From contig JAOTOM010004838.1 in the NCBI GenBank assembly GCA_034440615.1, forward strand, positions 124,001 through 188,000: a stretch of 64,000 nucleotides of DNA, read 5' to 3'. The position numbers were made by a program, and so were the translations under genes. The notes under the pieces were generated by a model that was given only the letters and a program-made list of their open reading frames with translations, searched no databases and was not told the origin of the DNA. The DNA comes from Ashinkailepas kermadecensis (Eukaryota; Arthropoda; Thecostraca; Neolepadidae). Below are positions 1 to 10,600 of the stretch, piece by piece; positions within the stretch are counted from its first letter, which is position 1, and each line of letters begins with the position of its first letter.

Positions 1-1307
1 ATCCATTCTGGTTTACATAAGTGGAAATGACAGATGGAGACAAACATAAATTTAGGGTAGCTTGAACCCACAGAAGAAAACAAAATGCAACCAATTTTAA
101 CAATGGGTCTCAAGCAGCAAACTTCTCATAGACAGATCCTGTGAATAAATGTGCATCTCATAGAAAACGCTCCCTCTTCAGTACATCTGAGCTGGCAAAT
201 AATGAATTAAGCAGCAAATTAAAAAAACTTTTTTTTATTTAGAAAAAGCACTTTACTGTTCACATATCAATACATGGGAAGGCACCTATACTACAGGTCG
301 ACAAGCAATAATTTTACGATTTACACTGCAAAATACAAGCAGGGTAACATTCAAGTATTACCCCTCGCACTGTATTTATATCAACAAGGAATCCATGTCA
401 CCGTCAGCTGTTGGCAACGTCACTCAAACGCACCGGGAAACACCTGCAGCCGGGTGCACTGAATGAACCCAGGGGTGTTACCAGGAATATGTATAAGGGG
501 TCGATGTGGTGCTCATTCAGGGGAGTCAGCAATACATTTATGTCTAAGGAGCAGTTGTGGAGGTATACATTCAGGGTTTCACACGACATATTCCTCCGAG
601 GGGTGGTGGTTGAGAGGGCACTTGAGATGCGCCACGAGGAACTTCTTGCTAAGAGGAGGGTGTACAGGTGCTATTTCACTGGCGTCACCAGGGCGTTCTC
701 AGGGATTGATATTCACAGGGATGGATATTTCACCCCTCCAGGGATGGAAATTCAGATGCCACTTAGGGGGCTCTATGAATAATTTTCCATCCGGGTCGGT
801 GCTTCAGATGGACTTCAGGACATCATACATTGTATTCTGGTGTATGTGGGGGTGGGGGTGGGGGGCAATTGTGGAAAAGTCAATTCAGTAAACAGTGGTG
901 GCAAACAAAAGTTAACTGGTTTACCGCAAGCAAGTTCATACCTAATCTCGCCTGCTCCGCCTGTGCTCAACGCTAATTTAGGATGCCTATGAATTTGGTA
1001 AATCAGTGTTTTGGTACCAAACGATGTTCATTTTTGAACAATATGATTACTTTTGTTTTACGTCGACTAGATGGAAGTATACGCCACTGGGCAGTTCTGT
1101 TGCAGCAGTAACAACGAAATGTACTTACTGTGAACAGCGTAACCAGTGGGGCACTGGGGCATTGTTCTCCATAAAAAAATGTGTTAACCCAATGACATTT
1201 ATAGTGAGGGATCGGCTTCCAATGTTGCTATGACCCTCTTCAGATTCGGATGTTTTCCTGCCAATGGTTATTACACAATCACAAAACTGTCAATGTCAAA
1301 ACCTTAC
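1..1307. other. No gene recognised; probable intron or flank of the FnIII-like gene
   Basis: AT-rich at both ends. The middle (about 440-800) has loose iterations of an AGGGG-rich phrase similar in flavour to 4990-5300 and 11960-12130. A 38-nt minus-strand candidate exon near 1177-1140, followed by gtaagtac, could continue the FnIII-like gene, but its product is not convincing. Confidence 0.4.
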
Positions 1308-2501
1308 CTCCTGTTCGAGCTTCCCATTTGATGATCGGCTTCTGATCAAAACATGACACATCTGGCTCAACTTTGATGCTTGGTGGATCATCTGAAAACA
1401 CGGTCACTACTTCATACACATACTGATGAAAGAGGAAAAATCATTTAATAGGTTTGTGAACGCCTGGTGCATTTGAACTGGCAGAAGCGTTGCAAACAAA
1501 AAAGAAACGTCTGTAAGATCAAATGTGTTTTTATGTGAACACATTCACATTCTGGTTCTGCAAAATCGGTCATAAATGTACAACTTTTAAAATCAACTAA
1601 TTTGCACACGAAGAGCATTATCAGGAAACATTCAACACATGTAATAATGAAGAGCATAAAAACCAGAACCGATCAGAAGTCGATACGCCTCAACGCTAGG
1701 TTATGGTCACAAAAGTCATAAAGTAAAATCAGACTTAATGAGAGCAACAACGGCCCATCCAGTTTAAGTCTGCAAAGGGAAGATACCATTGTCCTGGAAA
1801 AGACACTCATCACCCCAAACAACACCACATCCCTAACTCCAAAGAATCCATCCACCAGCATCCCACACACTCATCAATGTCTATCTATCTTACCTATCAA
1901 GCCCTATTCACTCGATCCCATGTAACACATGTGGCTTGAGTGCCCTACCTAAATTTTCAGTTTCCATCCATACCTGCTTAAAGGGGCCTGTGCAGTGCAC
2001 ACCTACTTGGCATAAATCCCACCACATCTACCACTACTTAGAACTCAAAAACAAGCTTTTGCAGCCTAAAAAAGTTGTCCACCATACATTAAAAAAAAAA
2101 TAAAACGTTTTTAAAAACATTATTTTAATACATTCAATTGGGGACTCCCTACATTGGTGTTCAGAGTATAAACTAAGTGCTGGATGCATACATTGGAAAC
2201 CATTGTGTTTGTTCTCGCACCAGGACGAATCAACGCGCAATCGTCCTACACCGACTGCACTTACAATTTTCGTGAGTTGTTCAAGTATGAATCCATTAAC
2301 ATAAAATGGTGGTACTTGGTCTGTTTCTAAATGCACAAGCAAGCAAATGCTTCCCGACTGAACCCTTGTCTGAACTTATCTCTCCAATGAAAATGTAATT
2401 AATTCCCAATTGAGGTCTGGTACCTGGAAGAATGTAGAATGCTGTACTTGATATTTCTGCGTTCAATTCCGCACGTCCGTCATGTGTCTCAGGCTGGGAA
2501 T
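1308..2501 (-). CDS. Partial FnIII-like receptor or adhesion gene, three exons
   Basis: Three minus-strand exons join in one frame: 2501-2424 (acceptor ttttccag, donor G/gtacca), 2326-2265 (acceptor gtgcatttag, donor att/gtaagt) and 1422-1308 (acceptor ctctttcatcag, donor G/gtaagg). Phases agree: the first ends one base into a codon, the second supplies the other two, and the second ends on a codon boundary where the third begins. The 84 residues include LEQLTKIYVYEVVTVF followed by DDPPSIKVEPDVSCF and KPIIKWEA. A leucine strand, Y-x-x-x-V strand and next-domain PP linker resemble the end of one fibronectin-III-type domain and the start of another. A further exon may precede it near 2570-2528 (GAAAGT to CCCGAAA), with the right phase but a weak donor. 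A LINE 3' end sits in the last intron. The protein family beyond FnIII-like is not recognised, and the ends of the gene are outside what I can see. Exon calls rest on splice signals and phase only. Confidence 0.55.
1700..2045 (-). mobile_element. CR1-type LINE (subfamily C) 3' end, truncated
   Basis: Reverse complement aligns with the 3' part of the LINE at 13157-15025, including the GTGCAGTGCACAC phrase, the gcttaaagggg/ccattaagc block and the CTTATTAAGTCT-like end. The element terminates in a microsatellite-like tail (cataaag/cacaaaag near 1709). Only untranslated 3' sequence is present. It lies inside an intron of the FnIII-like gene and on its coding strand. Confidence 0.65.
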
Positions 2502-3222
2502 CTGGAAAACAAGTACATTAATACAGTTCACTTTCGGGGTTATGGAAACACTGTGTTCCGACATAACTTTCCTTTCGCAATGAAACGTGGGGAACGAAGA
2601 AGAGTTAGAAGAGTTGTGAGACAAACTGCACAGGATACGCTGGAACTCAAATACCACACATTAATTGAGATATTTAGGAAAGGTCACACTACTGCCTCAG
2701 GGCGTCCTGTGATATGCTAACTGCAGGGGCTGTGCCCTCCTACCTCCCTACTCAATTCGCATCTCCCATTGCTTAAGTATTACTGGAGGAGGGGTCAAAG
2801 GCTGGGCGCTGGCCCACTGGTCATGTGTAGCGCCCTCCTCCCAACCGTTTCCACGGCATGACTCATGAGTGTAGAGTTATTACCCGCTCCGCTTTGGGAG
2901 CTCACTCCAATCACGATAGACACGAACCTGTCGGGACACCAGTAAAGCGGAGGTGGTCCGATAACTTGTTCACATGAAATCCCTAGAACACCTGCAATCA
3001 TGGATATGCATGATAGGATGGATCAAGAACTGGTGATGGCGTGGTTCATGTTACGTGAGTAGTTGCAATACTAGGACCTTTATACTGTTTGCACATGAAC
3101 CCGTCTACGCTGCGGAATTGAGTCATTAGAAAAGCACCGTGTTTCTTGGAAATCATGAATCAAAACGTTAAAATCGTTGTTTGATTTCCTAAGTAGTTTT
3201 GTTGGCTTTGAAGTCCTTTCAT
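2502..3222. other. Intergenic or intronic DNA without a recognised gene
   Basis: Contains the tentative small exon at 2570-2528 (minus) noted for the FnIII-like gene. A plus-strand stretch at 2439-2720 is open and basic (RGERRRVRRVVRQT) but matches nothing I know. A start followed by a donor (gtgagt near 3055) could be a short first exon, but nothing supports it further. Confidence 0.3.
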
Positions 3223-3790
3223 CATCGTGATCCGCTCTTACAGGGCATCGTGATGAGTATTCATGCTCTCAGCCAAGATGGCAAGAGCATCACCCATTAC
3301 TGAGTCCCTGGCCATGTGGGTATTATCAGGAACGATGTAGCTGATGCGGCAGCGAGGAGGGCAACGAGAAAACCTTGCACTCGTGCACTTCCCCTCCCTA
3401 CCACACACCTCTATCTGGCAATCAACATCTTCAGGCTTAGATGGCAGGAAGCATGTGATTACATTGATAACCTAAACTTCGAAAAGGTGCCTAGTGGGAG
3501 CCATCAGTAAGAGAATTAGGGTGGAAGGGAATAGTAGCCGCCGGGTTAAGCATAGGGCACACACGCTACTCACAGCCAATTGTGGATGAAGGGATCGAAG
3601 CCAATCTGTGACAATTTTGAGGTGCTGCTTATAGTGCGACGTGCTCTGTTGCCATGTCCGCGCTTTAGAGGACAGCGAAAAAGTAGCTTCTGGGACGTGT
3701 GCCCTCGCTTAAGCTCGTTGGTATTTTAGGCAACGATTCGCGTATTATCAGGACTGGTTAAATATCTGGCAACCTCTCCATGACGTATGC
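3223..3790 (+). pseudogene. Decayed non-LTR retrotransposon ORF2: RNase H and C-terminal Cys/His region
   Basis: From 3229 the frame reads D-P-L-L-Q-G-I, a degenerate form of the RNase H (S)DS-x-x-A-L-Q strand, and from 3304 VPGHVGIIRNDVADAAARRA, the RNase H C-terminal signature (usually WxPGHxGIxGNExADxxA). The tryptophan codon before VPGH is TGA at 3301-3303. After a stop at 3508, shifted frames still give an IGHT-x-x-x-H stretch, CP near 3655 and LGND near 3730, which is the usual C-terminal region of I/LOA-type elements. At least one nonsense codon and several frameshifts make it non-functional. Reverse transcriptase and endonuclease parts are absent. The same C-terminal family occurs at 25.6 and 26.2 kb. 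Confidence 0.7.
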
Positions 3791-4127
3791 TATTTTTTGC
3801 CATGTGTGTATGCTGAAATTTGTGACTTGGGTGTATGCAAGTAGAAATACTTAGAAATTGAGGAATCCTACGCATATTTAATCAGATGCATAATACTAGT
3901 TATGGGCACTGAACGGCTCAAACCTGGTCACTGCACCTTAAAACTCAAATAACCAACCAATGAACCATCAAGATGCAGTGATAATAAAAGTATGAAAACA
4001 GAATGTGAGAGGGGGGGGTAAATTGTGTGGACACATTTACCAAAATACATTGCACACCCGACAGGTTTTTTCGTCAAGGGCAATAATCAGTTGTATTACC
4101 AATTGACCATCGGAAATCTAGCATAAT
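3791..4127. repeat. AT-rich spacer with SINE-tail fragment
   Basis: The phrase aactcaaataaccaaccaat (3941-3960) matches the CCAA-rich 3' end of the tRNA-derived SINE seen at 36955-37120. The rest shows nothing recognisable. Confidence 0.4.
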
Positions 4128-4200
4128 CCAAAACCATGCCAGCACAGAAACATATATAACATAACCTCATAGTATATAGTACAGTAATAGGGACATGGAT

Positions 4201-5941
4201 GATGTACACCTGGATTGGAAACTCGGGTCGGCGACTTTGATCTGCGCGTATCAGCGGCACCAACCTGCCACCTAGCGGAGGGTAAGTAAAACACAGAAAA
4301 GCGGCCAGTTTTAGGCCGTGCGCCTGTGGAAGTTTGGGGTACGCATTTCGTATTGAATTTTTTTCTCTCCAATTGATTCAGCCACCACAGGATAATTTCA
4401 TCTGCCTTTCATGATATCGAATTGATCAAGGAACCTTACCATTCTTTCCTTATTGATTTATTGCGCTCCGTTCCGAAGTTGTGATGCGAAGTGAATGAAT
4501 CTGTGGGAGGGAGCCCATTTCGCCGAAAGGGTCGGCCCACCGATGTTGATTCCTTAAAAGGATCGGAGGGGCAAAGTACATGAAGGCAATAGGCAGACCA
4601 AAATGAATAGGGGGAGGTCACATTACATAGGCTCCCATGTTAGAAGTTGAAATTATTGCGGGTGGGGTTCGTTGGTTTGTTATTGGTTTTACGACACCCC
4701 GACCGTGGAGAAAAAAAGGGCCCCAAACCCCCAAGGCGGTGGTGCGGGAGGTGCGGGTGGGATTCGAACCATTTGGGACGAGCACAGAAGAGCATTGAGG
4801 GGGCAGTTTCATCCCCAAAGATAAGAATGAGCGGTTCTGCTTTCGCCCCCACCCTCCTTGCTCTCTAGATTTGTGGCTGATATATTCCAGTGGAGTGGTT
4901 TACACAACTGAATGGGAGAGTACAGACTTCGGCGTACCCAACAATCCGCAAAGAGGATTGACCGGAAGTTCCATGGAGGGTACAAGTCCCCTCCCCCTAC
5001 ACCATACCACTGACATATTTATGATTTTGCCAAGGAGGAGTCATTTCTCCAGAGGGGCGGCTCTTGGTCCAGAACATTTGGACGGGGTACACTCCGATCT
5101 CCCAGAGGGGCACCATTTGTTTTTATCCGAGGAGTGCCTTTCGCCGAAAAATTCGCGGCGTGCGTTCGGACTCCCAGAGGACTGCCGTTCCCAGGCAGAG
5201 GAGCACGTTGCGCTGAGCAATTCGAGGGAGGGGGTACACTGGAACCTCCAAGGGAGGCGTCCTTCGGGTCATAAGGGGCGCCGCTTTCGCTACCTCCCCT
5301 TGGATCAGCCCTTGTAACATACGCTAGCTGGCAACGCCACTACCTATCGCCGATTTGCTACCACTTGCCAGTCGTTCGACTTAGGGGTGTTGTTTTATAT
5401 ACCTTTGAGGGGAACTGCCACCTCCATGTTTGCTCAACCCACCCTCGTAATTATTTAAACTTCTAACATGGAAGCCAATGGAATGTGCCGCTCAATTAAT
5501 TTTGGTCTGCCCATTGCCTTCACGTACTTTGCCCCGCTCAATCATTTCAAGATAAAGATAAAGATAGAGAGATAAGAGATAAAGATGCAACATAAAGATC
5601 ATCAAGATCAAGGGTCGGCCCATCGGCGGGCCGACCCATGGGGCGAGTTGGGCTCCTTCTCACAAATGTCTTCACTTCGCACCACGACAACTTCTGAACG
5701 GAGCGTAATAAATCAATAAGGAAAGAACGGCAAGGTTCCTTGATTAATTCTGTATCATGAAAGGCTGATGCAATCCTGCTGGAATGGCTGAATCAATTGA
5801 AAAAAATGCCAATACGAAATGCGTACCCTGAACTCCCATAGGCGCACGGCCTAAAACCGGCCGCGTTTCCGTGTTTTACTTACCCTCCACTAGGTGGGCT
5901 GATACGCAAACAGCTGTTTGTTTCCAATCCAGGCGTACATG
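4201..5941. mobile_element. Long-terminal-inverted-repeat element (foldback or large MITE)
   Basis: The left arm (4201-4660) and right arm (5941-5443) are inverted copies about 450 bp long. Both start at GTAC-x-CCTGGATTGGAAAC, then share GTATCAGC, CCACCTAG-x-GGAGGGTAAG, TTTTAGGCCGTGCGCC, TACGCATTTCGTATT, TTTCATGATA, AAGGAACCTT, CCTTATTGATTTATT and GTCGGCCC. Homology may continue outward through atggat-x-atg to about 4128 and 5975. The 780-bp interior carries a SINE-like unit (4655-4860) and AGGGG-rich DNA at 4980-5330. No transposase frame is present, so it is non-autonomous. The arms differ by point changes and short indels, for example a (GATAAA)n-like insertion at 5547-5590 in the right arm, so it is not recent. 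Confidence 0.75.
4655..4860 (-). mobile_element. tRNA-derived SINE copy, divergent
   Basis: On the minus strand a perfect box-B-like GGTTCGAATCC is followed by GC-rich body and a tail ending in cgtaaaaccaataacaaacc. The tail matches the end of the better-preserved SINE at 36955-37120. Box A is not clear. It lies within the long-inverted-repeat element. Confidence 0.5.
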
Positions 5942-5975
5942 ATCCATGATATGGATGCAGAGCATGGTTGGCCAA

Positions 5976-6584
5976 ATATATTGTTCCAGGATTTTTTGGG
6001 GGGCATCCAGAAATTGGGGACTAAGCAATGTATTAATTAATAAGGAGAGAGTGAATGCTACGAGTGAATATGAGAAAATGAGGATAATGAATGTGTGCTA
6101 GATAACCTTAAGGATCAGCAGAAGCTGCTTGGGCTCAACACAGGCACCTATTCTATGTGGTACATTGAAAAAAATGATGTCACCATTAACACCCAAAAAG
6201 ACCAAATTAATGGCAAGCCATTCAAACGACAGAAAAATTCCATATTCATTAATTTTTTAACGCAATGTATTCATTCTAATTTAGCAAGTGGCACTCACTT
6301 GCCTATATGGTGCTCCAAAAACTTTGACCTTGCACAACATATAAATGTGTGCACGGGAGGGTAGTTCACACACAACTCCAAGCTGGCTAAGGTTGGGGAA
6401 TGGATGTTTGAGGTGGTGGGGAACCAAACACGACACCAACACACTGGAACTAAAAGCAAAGGAGAGATTCAGCCAGTTTAATTTGGTATGATCACTTTCA
6501 CACAACCTGAGAGAACCACTGCCAACTGCAACCACAACTCCCACTTATCCCCCCCTCCCCTACAACCCAATCCTTATCCATTCT
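5976..6584. other. No gene recognised
   Basis: AT-rich DNA. A plus-strand open stretch at 6095-6364 is lysine and asparagine rich with no recognisable domain. Confidence 0.3.
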
Positions 6585-6765
6585 CATCTTGAGGTTGAAT
6601 GATGTTGTTTGATGATGAACTGCTTCGTGATAAGGTGCTCAAGATTGACTGGAGAGTGCAAACTGAGATTCTGATGTCACAGAAAGATATCTTCCCATGT
6701 TGATTACACAAACATTTTCCTCACCACATCCAGGACTACAAAGCATAAATCCAACTCTGAACTAG
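6585..6765 (+). repeat. Dispersed repeat P, copy 1 (partner 62840-63025)
   Basis: Shares with 62840-63025 the blocks gatg-tgttgtt-gac/gatgaa, aaggtgctcaagatt, gagattctgatg, tttcctcacc and aaagcataa/aaagtataa. The later copy has a longer open frame, so this may be decayed coding DNA, but I do not recognise the protein. Confidence 0.6.
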
Positions 6766-6774
6766 GGGTGGCAG

Positions 6775-7235
6775 CAGTGATAAATTATTTGTAAACTAGG
6801 GTGGAATATACCACTTTCTGAACACTCAATCGACATCCTGCTCCTTGATGCGTCCATATGAAGTTTTCGTGACTCCTTTCTAACAAAATCCCGTTTATAA
6901 GTATCATGTGCATGCTCTCGATAAGGAATGGTGATACACGAACATTTCGCAACACAATTTCAGGTAAAGAGATTGCCTAAAATGTGACATGGCATACAAT
7001 ACCAGTTTATAGCATAGGTATTATTTCCTCTATCCTGAATATAGTTCTTCCTAAATTATGAATCTCAAACCAAATGATGAAGTTACAGCCATAAGCCTAC
7101 ACCATAGGCTGAAATTTGAGTCTGAAAGACATCATAATCATTTTAAATGACACTAATTCCATAGCAAATTTCGACATCCTACTGTGTCGTTTCCACATCT
7201 CACACCTAACGAAAAACCATTATTTTAACCCTGGG
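6775..7235 (+). repeat. Dispersed repeat Q, copy 1 (partner 59703-60205)
   Basis: About 460 bp align colinearly with 59703-60205, from gtggaatataccactttc through gatacacgaacatttcgc, cttcctaaattatgaatc and gacatcctactgtg to cctaacgaaaaa-cattattttaac. At 59.7 kb the block precedes the left part of the large repeat element. Confidence 0.75.
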
Positions 7236-7301
7236 TGGCAGACTATGTGGGGGTAGGTAGTGGGGGAAATTGTCCCTTGGGACTTGAGTGGAAGACATAT
7301 A

Positions 7302-7491
7302 TATCAATTGACCTCTATATATAACTGGACAAACAACTCGACTTTTCAAAACGGTCCCGACGGCGGCGCCGCATATGGGCAAAACGTCGGCGCTGGTAGG
7401 CGCTGCGCAGTGTGTTGTGGATGTAAAGCGTTGATGCTGGGGCGTACTAGATGGCGAAAATGACTATATCATTTTCAAATGATATAGTCAT
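7302..7491 (+). mobile_element. Short MITE-like element with palindromic end, copy 1
   Basis: About 190 bp match the reverse complement of 12301-12480. The element runs from ttgacctctatatata to a GGCGCTGGTAGGCGCTG core, ATGCTGGGGCGT and a hairpin end. Positions 7460-7491 form a perfect 32-bp palindrome (15-bp arms ATGACTATATCATTT, 2-bp centre). No coding capacity. Confidence 0.65.
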
Positions 7492-8047
7492 AAAAGTCAT
7501 AAAGTCATAAAGTATTAAGGCTTAATAAGAGCCACAGGGGCCCATCTGGGTTAAGCCTATCTAGAAAAGGTACTAGAATGTACATACTCCCACCCCAATC
7601 AATCCCTTATCCCAAGTTCCGAGGAAGCTATATATCCCAGCCCATCTAACACCACTCACTTGCTACCGCCTAACACCCTCAATAATCACAAGCTCCTCCC
7701 ATCACACCCATCGTGCCACCATAGACAACCTCATCAGCATCACATCCCGAAGGAAGGTGCCGAATCCACTGCTAGGCACATCCCACAGAAATTCATAAAG
7801 CGTTCAGACTTAATAAGAGACTCACGTGCTATTGCATAATACACTCAACAATTACAAACTCCTCCCATCATACACATTGTGCTACCATAGACAATCTCAT
7901 CAGTATCACATCCCGAAGGAAGGTGCTGAATCCACTGCTAGGTACACCCTATATAAAGTTATAAAGCATTTAGACTTAATAAGAGACTCACTTGCTATTC
8001 CATAACACAGTCAACAATTACAAACTCCTCCCAACTCCCACTCCTCC
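7486..8047 (-). mobile_element. CR1-type LINE subfamily C 3' tails, tandem pieces
   Basis: Reverse complement of the 3' untranslated end of LINE C (14690-15025). Three partial tails follow one another, each with the phrase ataaag...gacttaataagag and the block catcccgaaggaaggtgc (7746 and 7911). The outermost ends in a (tcataaag)n tail abutting the MITE palindrome at 7491. At 8047 the sequence changes to LINE A coding DNA. Confidence 0.7.
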
Positions 8048-10330
8048 CTGTCGATCAACCTTCCCTGGAATACAGAAAACAATCCCCTATTCTTATAATG
8101 ATTGTCTATGCCGTTTTTAAAGATGTTCAGTGTGTTGCTACTGACAATGGTTCCTGGCGGCTGGTTCCAGTGTTCTACTACCCTGTTGGTGAAGAAAGAC
8201 TGTCTTAACCTTGTCCTGCTGTGATTAACTTTAATTTTGAATTGATGACCTCTAATTGCATCATTTCTGTTAAATTCAAACATTTCCCTGAGATATCCCT
8301 GTTCCTGACCATGAACAAATTTAAAAACCTCGATGAGATCTCCTCTCAGCCTTCTATATCTAAGTGAAACATGTTCAATTTCTTCAGTCTTTCCTCATAT
8401 TCCAGGTTGCCTATACCATTAACCATTTTTGTTGCCCTCTTTTGTACCTCTCTAAAAGCCAACAATCTTTCTCATAACTAGGGGACCAAGCTTGGACACA
8501 GTATTCCAAATGTGGCCTGACATATGCACAGTAAAGCTTCCTGATAACCTCCTCACTTTTGTATGACACATTCCTCTGTATTGCCCCAAGCATTCTTAGT
8601 GCCTTCTTCCTGGCTTCTTTGGTCTGTTCTGATGCCCCCAATTTTGTGTTCAAAATAACACCTAAGTCCTTATCCTGCTCAGTCACAGATAGTACTTGGC
8701 CACCCATCAAGTATGGAGCCTTCATATGCTGCCTACCTACATGCATGACTTTGCACTTATCAAAATTAAACTTCATTTGCCATTTTTCGGACCACTTCAC
8801 TAGCTCGTCTAAGTCTTTCTGCAGCAAAACCTGCTCATTTTGCCCTGTTATTGCCCTAAAGATCTTCAAATCATCCGCAAATTTCAAAACCTTACTGCTT
8901 AGGCCACATTCAATGCTATTCACATATATAATGAACAATAGTGGCCCCAGTACCGACCCCTGGGGGACTCCACTAAGAACATTTTGCCATGATGACTTTG
9001 TACCATTTGCATCACTCTCGCTGTCTATCTGAAAGCCACAACTCTATCCATTTTAGGATGCTACCTGCAATACCATGGACCTGAAGCTGCATCATTAACC
9101 GTTTATGGGGTACCTTGTCAAAGGCCTTACTAAAGTCAAGATATGCTACATCAACCTGATTTCCTGATCAAATTGTTCTGTAGCAAAATTCAAAAGTCCA
9201 AGAGATTTGTGAGGCACGATCGCCCTTTTCTAAACCCATGTTGAGTATCTTGAATCAATTTGTTTCCTTCCAGAAAACTAACTATTCTATCCTTGATAAT
9301 TGATTCGAGTACCTTGCAGACTAGGGATGTGAGGCTTACTGGCCTATAGTTTTCAACTTTCCCTCTTTCTCCTTTCTTGAAAATAGGAACTACATTTGCC
9401 CTTTTCCAATCTGTTGGAATTTCATTTTGCGAAACTGATCTACAAAATATTATACTAAGTGGAATTGCCACTTCCTTTTCAGCTTCCCGCAATACCCTAG
9501 CATAAATTCCATCGGGTCCTGCTGCCTTGTTTGTCTTTATTTTTCTGATATAATTGAAAACAATATCACTATCAATGAAATCAACATCGTGTATCTGATC
9601 ACCTGTCACTGAACTGTGGTTCACGGTTGGCAGATTAGTCACATCCTCCACTGTAAACACTGATTTAAACTGCTTGCTCAGCTCCTCAACCATCTCGCTA
9701 TCCTCACTCAATATAGTCCCATTTACATCCAGTGGACCAATTGTGCTTGAAACTTTACTTAGCTTGTAGAAACTAAAGAACTTTTTACTGTCCCCATTAC
9801 AGTTCCTAGCCAAATCCAATTCTTTTGCTCGCTTTGCTGCTCTGATTTTCTGCTTCACAGCATCTCTAGATTTTTGATACGACCTTAGATTTACGATATT
9901 TGAAGCCTCCTTAAATACTCTAAATGCTCCTTTCTTAGCCTTAATTGCTTTCATCACATCTGGTGTAAGCCATGCTGGCTTTCCTACCCTTCTTTTGCGC
10001 CTTTGCTTTTGGGGGACATGTCTAATCTGAATTTCCCTCAAGTAGGATTTGAACTTTTCCCACATTTCACAGGCATTTAAATCAAAGAATTCTTCTTCCC
10101 ATTTTATGGCACTTAAAGCCTCTCTCATGCAGGCAAAGTCTGCCCTGTTAAAATTTGGAATCTTTGCCAAATTATCCTTGATTGTCCCTGATACCTGTGC
10201 CTTGAATCTCACTATGTTATGGTCACTTCTTCCCAGAGTTTCTCCTACAGTCAAGTCTTGAACTAAATCACTTAAATCTGAGAAGACAAGGTCCAAGAAT
10301 GAGCCCTGCCTGGTTGGTTCCATTACAAAT
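8047..10330 (-). pseudogene. CR1-type LINE A: endonuclease end, reverse transcriptase and C-terminal region, frameshifted
   Basis: Encodes, on the minus strand, the end of an apurinic-type endonuclease (FVMEPTRQGSFLDL, GRSDHN), a linker, then reverse transcriptase blocks (FKKGERGKVENYRPVSLTS, QHGFRKGRSCLTNLL, then the SGVPQGS region, FADD catalytic motif) and the CR1-like C-terminus (VRPHLEYCVQAWSP). It is truncated at the 5' end near 10330, where it meets an (AT)n tract. Compared with LINE B, one base is missing near 9163, two near 9020 (restoring frame) and one near 8451. The frame is therefore broken. The 3' end is not its own: at 8047 it passes into LINE C-type tail. ORF1 and the N-terminal endonuclease are absent. 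Such a protein would nick DNA and copy its own RNA into it. Confidence 0.85.
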
Positions 10331-10393
10331 GGAGCAAACCAGGCACATACATATATGAATGGAACATACATATATGAAGCAAAAGCTTTTGTT

Positions 10394-10394
<1 letters not shown>

Positions 10395-10463
<69 letters not shown>
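10395..10463. repeat. (AT)n microsatellite
   Basis: About 34 uninterrupted AT units at the truncated 5' end of LINE A. Confidence 0.97.
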
Positions 10464-10466
<3 letters not shown>

Positions 10467-10469
10467 CAT

Positions 10470-10600
10470 ATCAAGCAAAAACTGCATCATCTATTCCCCA
10501 TTAAGCCTGTACTCGGACCCGCAGCGTCCCTGCCGTTCATCCCCTTGCGGAGACAGATACAGAGGGCACAGGGGACATGTGTCCGCTCATGGCTCAAAAG
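10470..10600 (+). repeat. Dispersed repeat R, copy 1 (inverted partner 12130-12295)
   Basis: Matches the reverse complement of 12130-12295: attaagcctgtactc, tgccgttcatccccttgc, agaca/gggatac, gcacaggg. The two copies face each other about 1.6 kb apart and are near the inverted MITE copies. This hints at a larger decayed inverted structure. Confidence 0.6.

Noticed and set aside
3001..3060. Short plus-strand first exon starting MDMHDRMDQEL with a gtgagt donor
   Set aside because: Only about 18 codons, no recognisable downstream exon, and no promoter signal seen.
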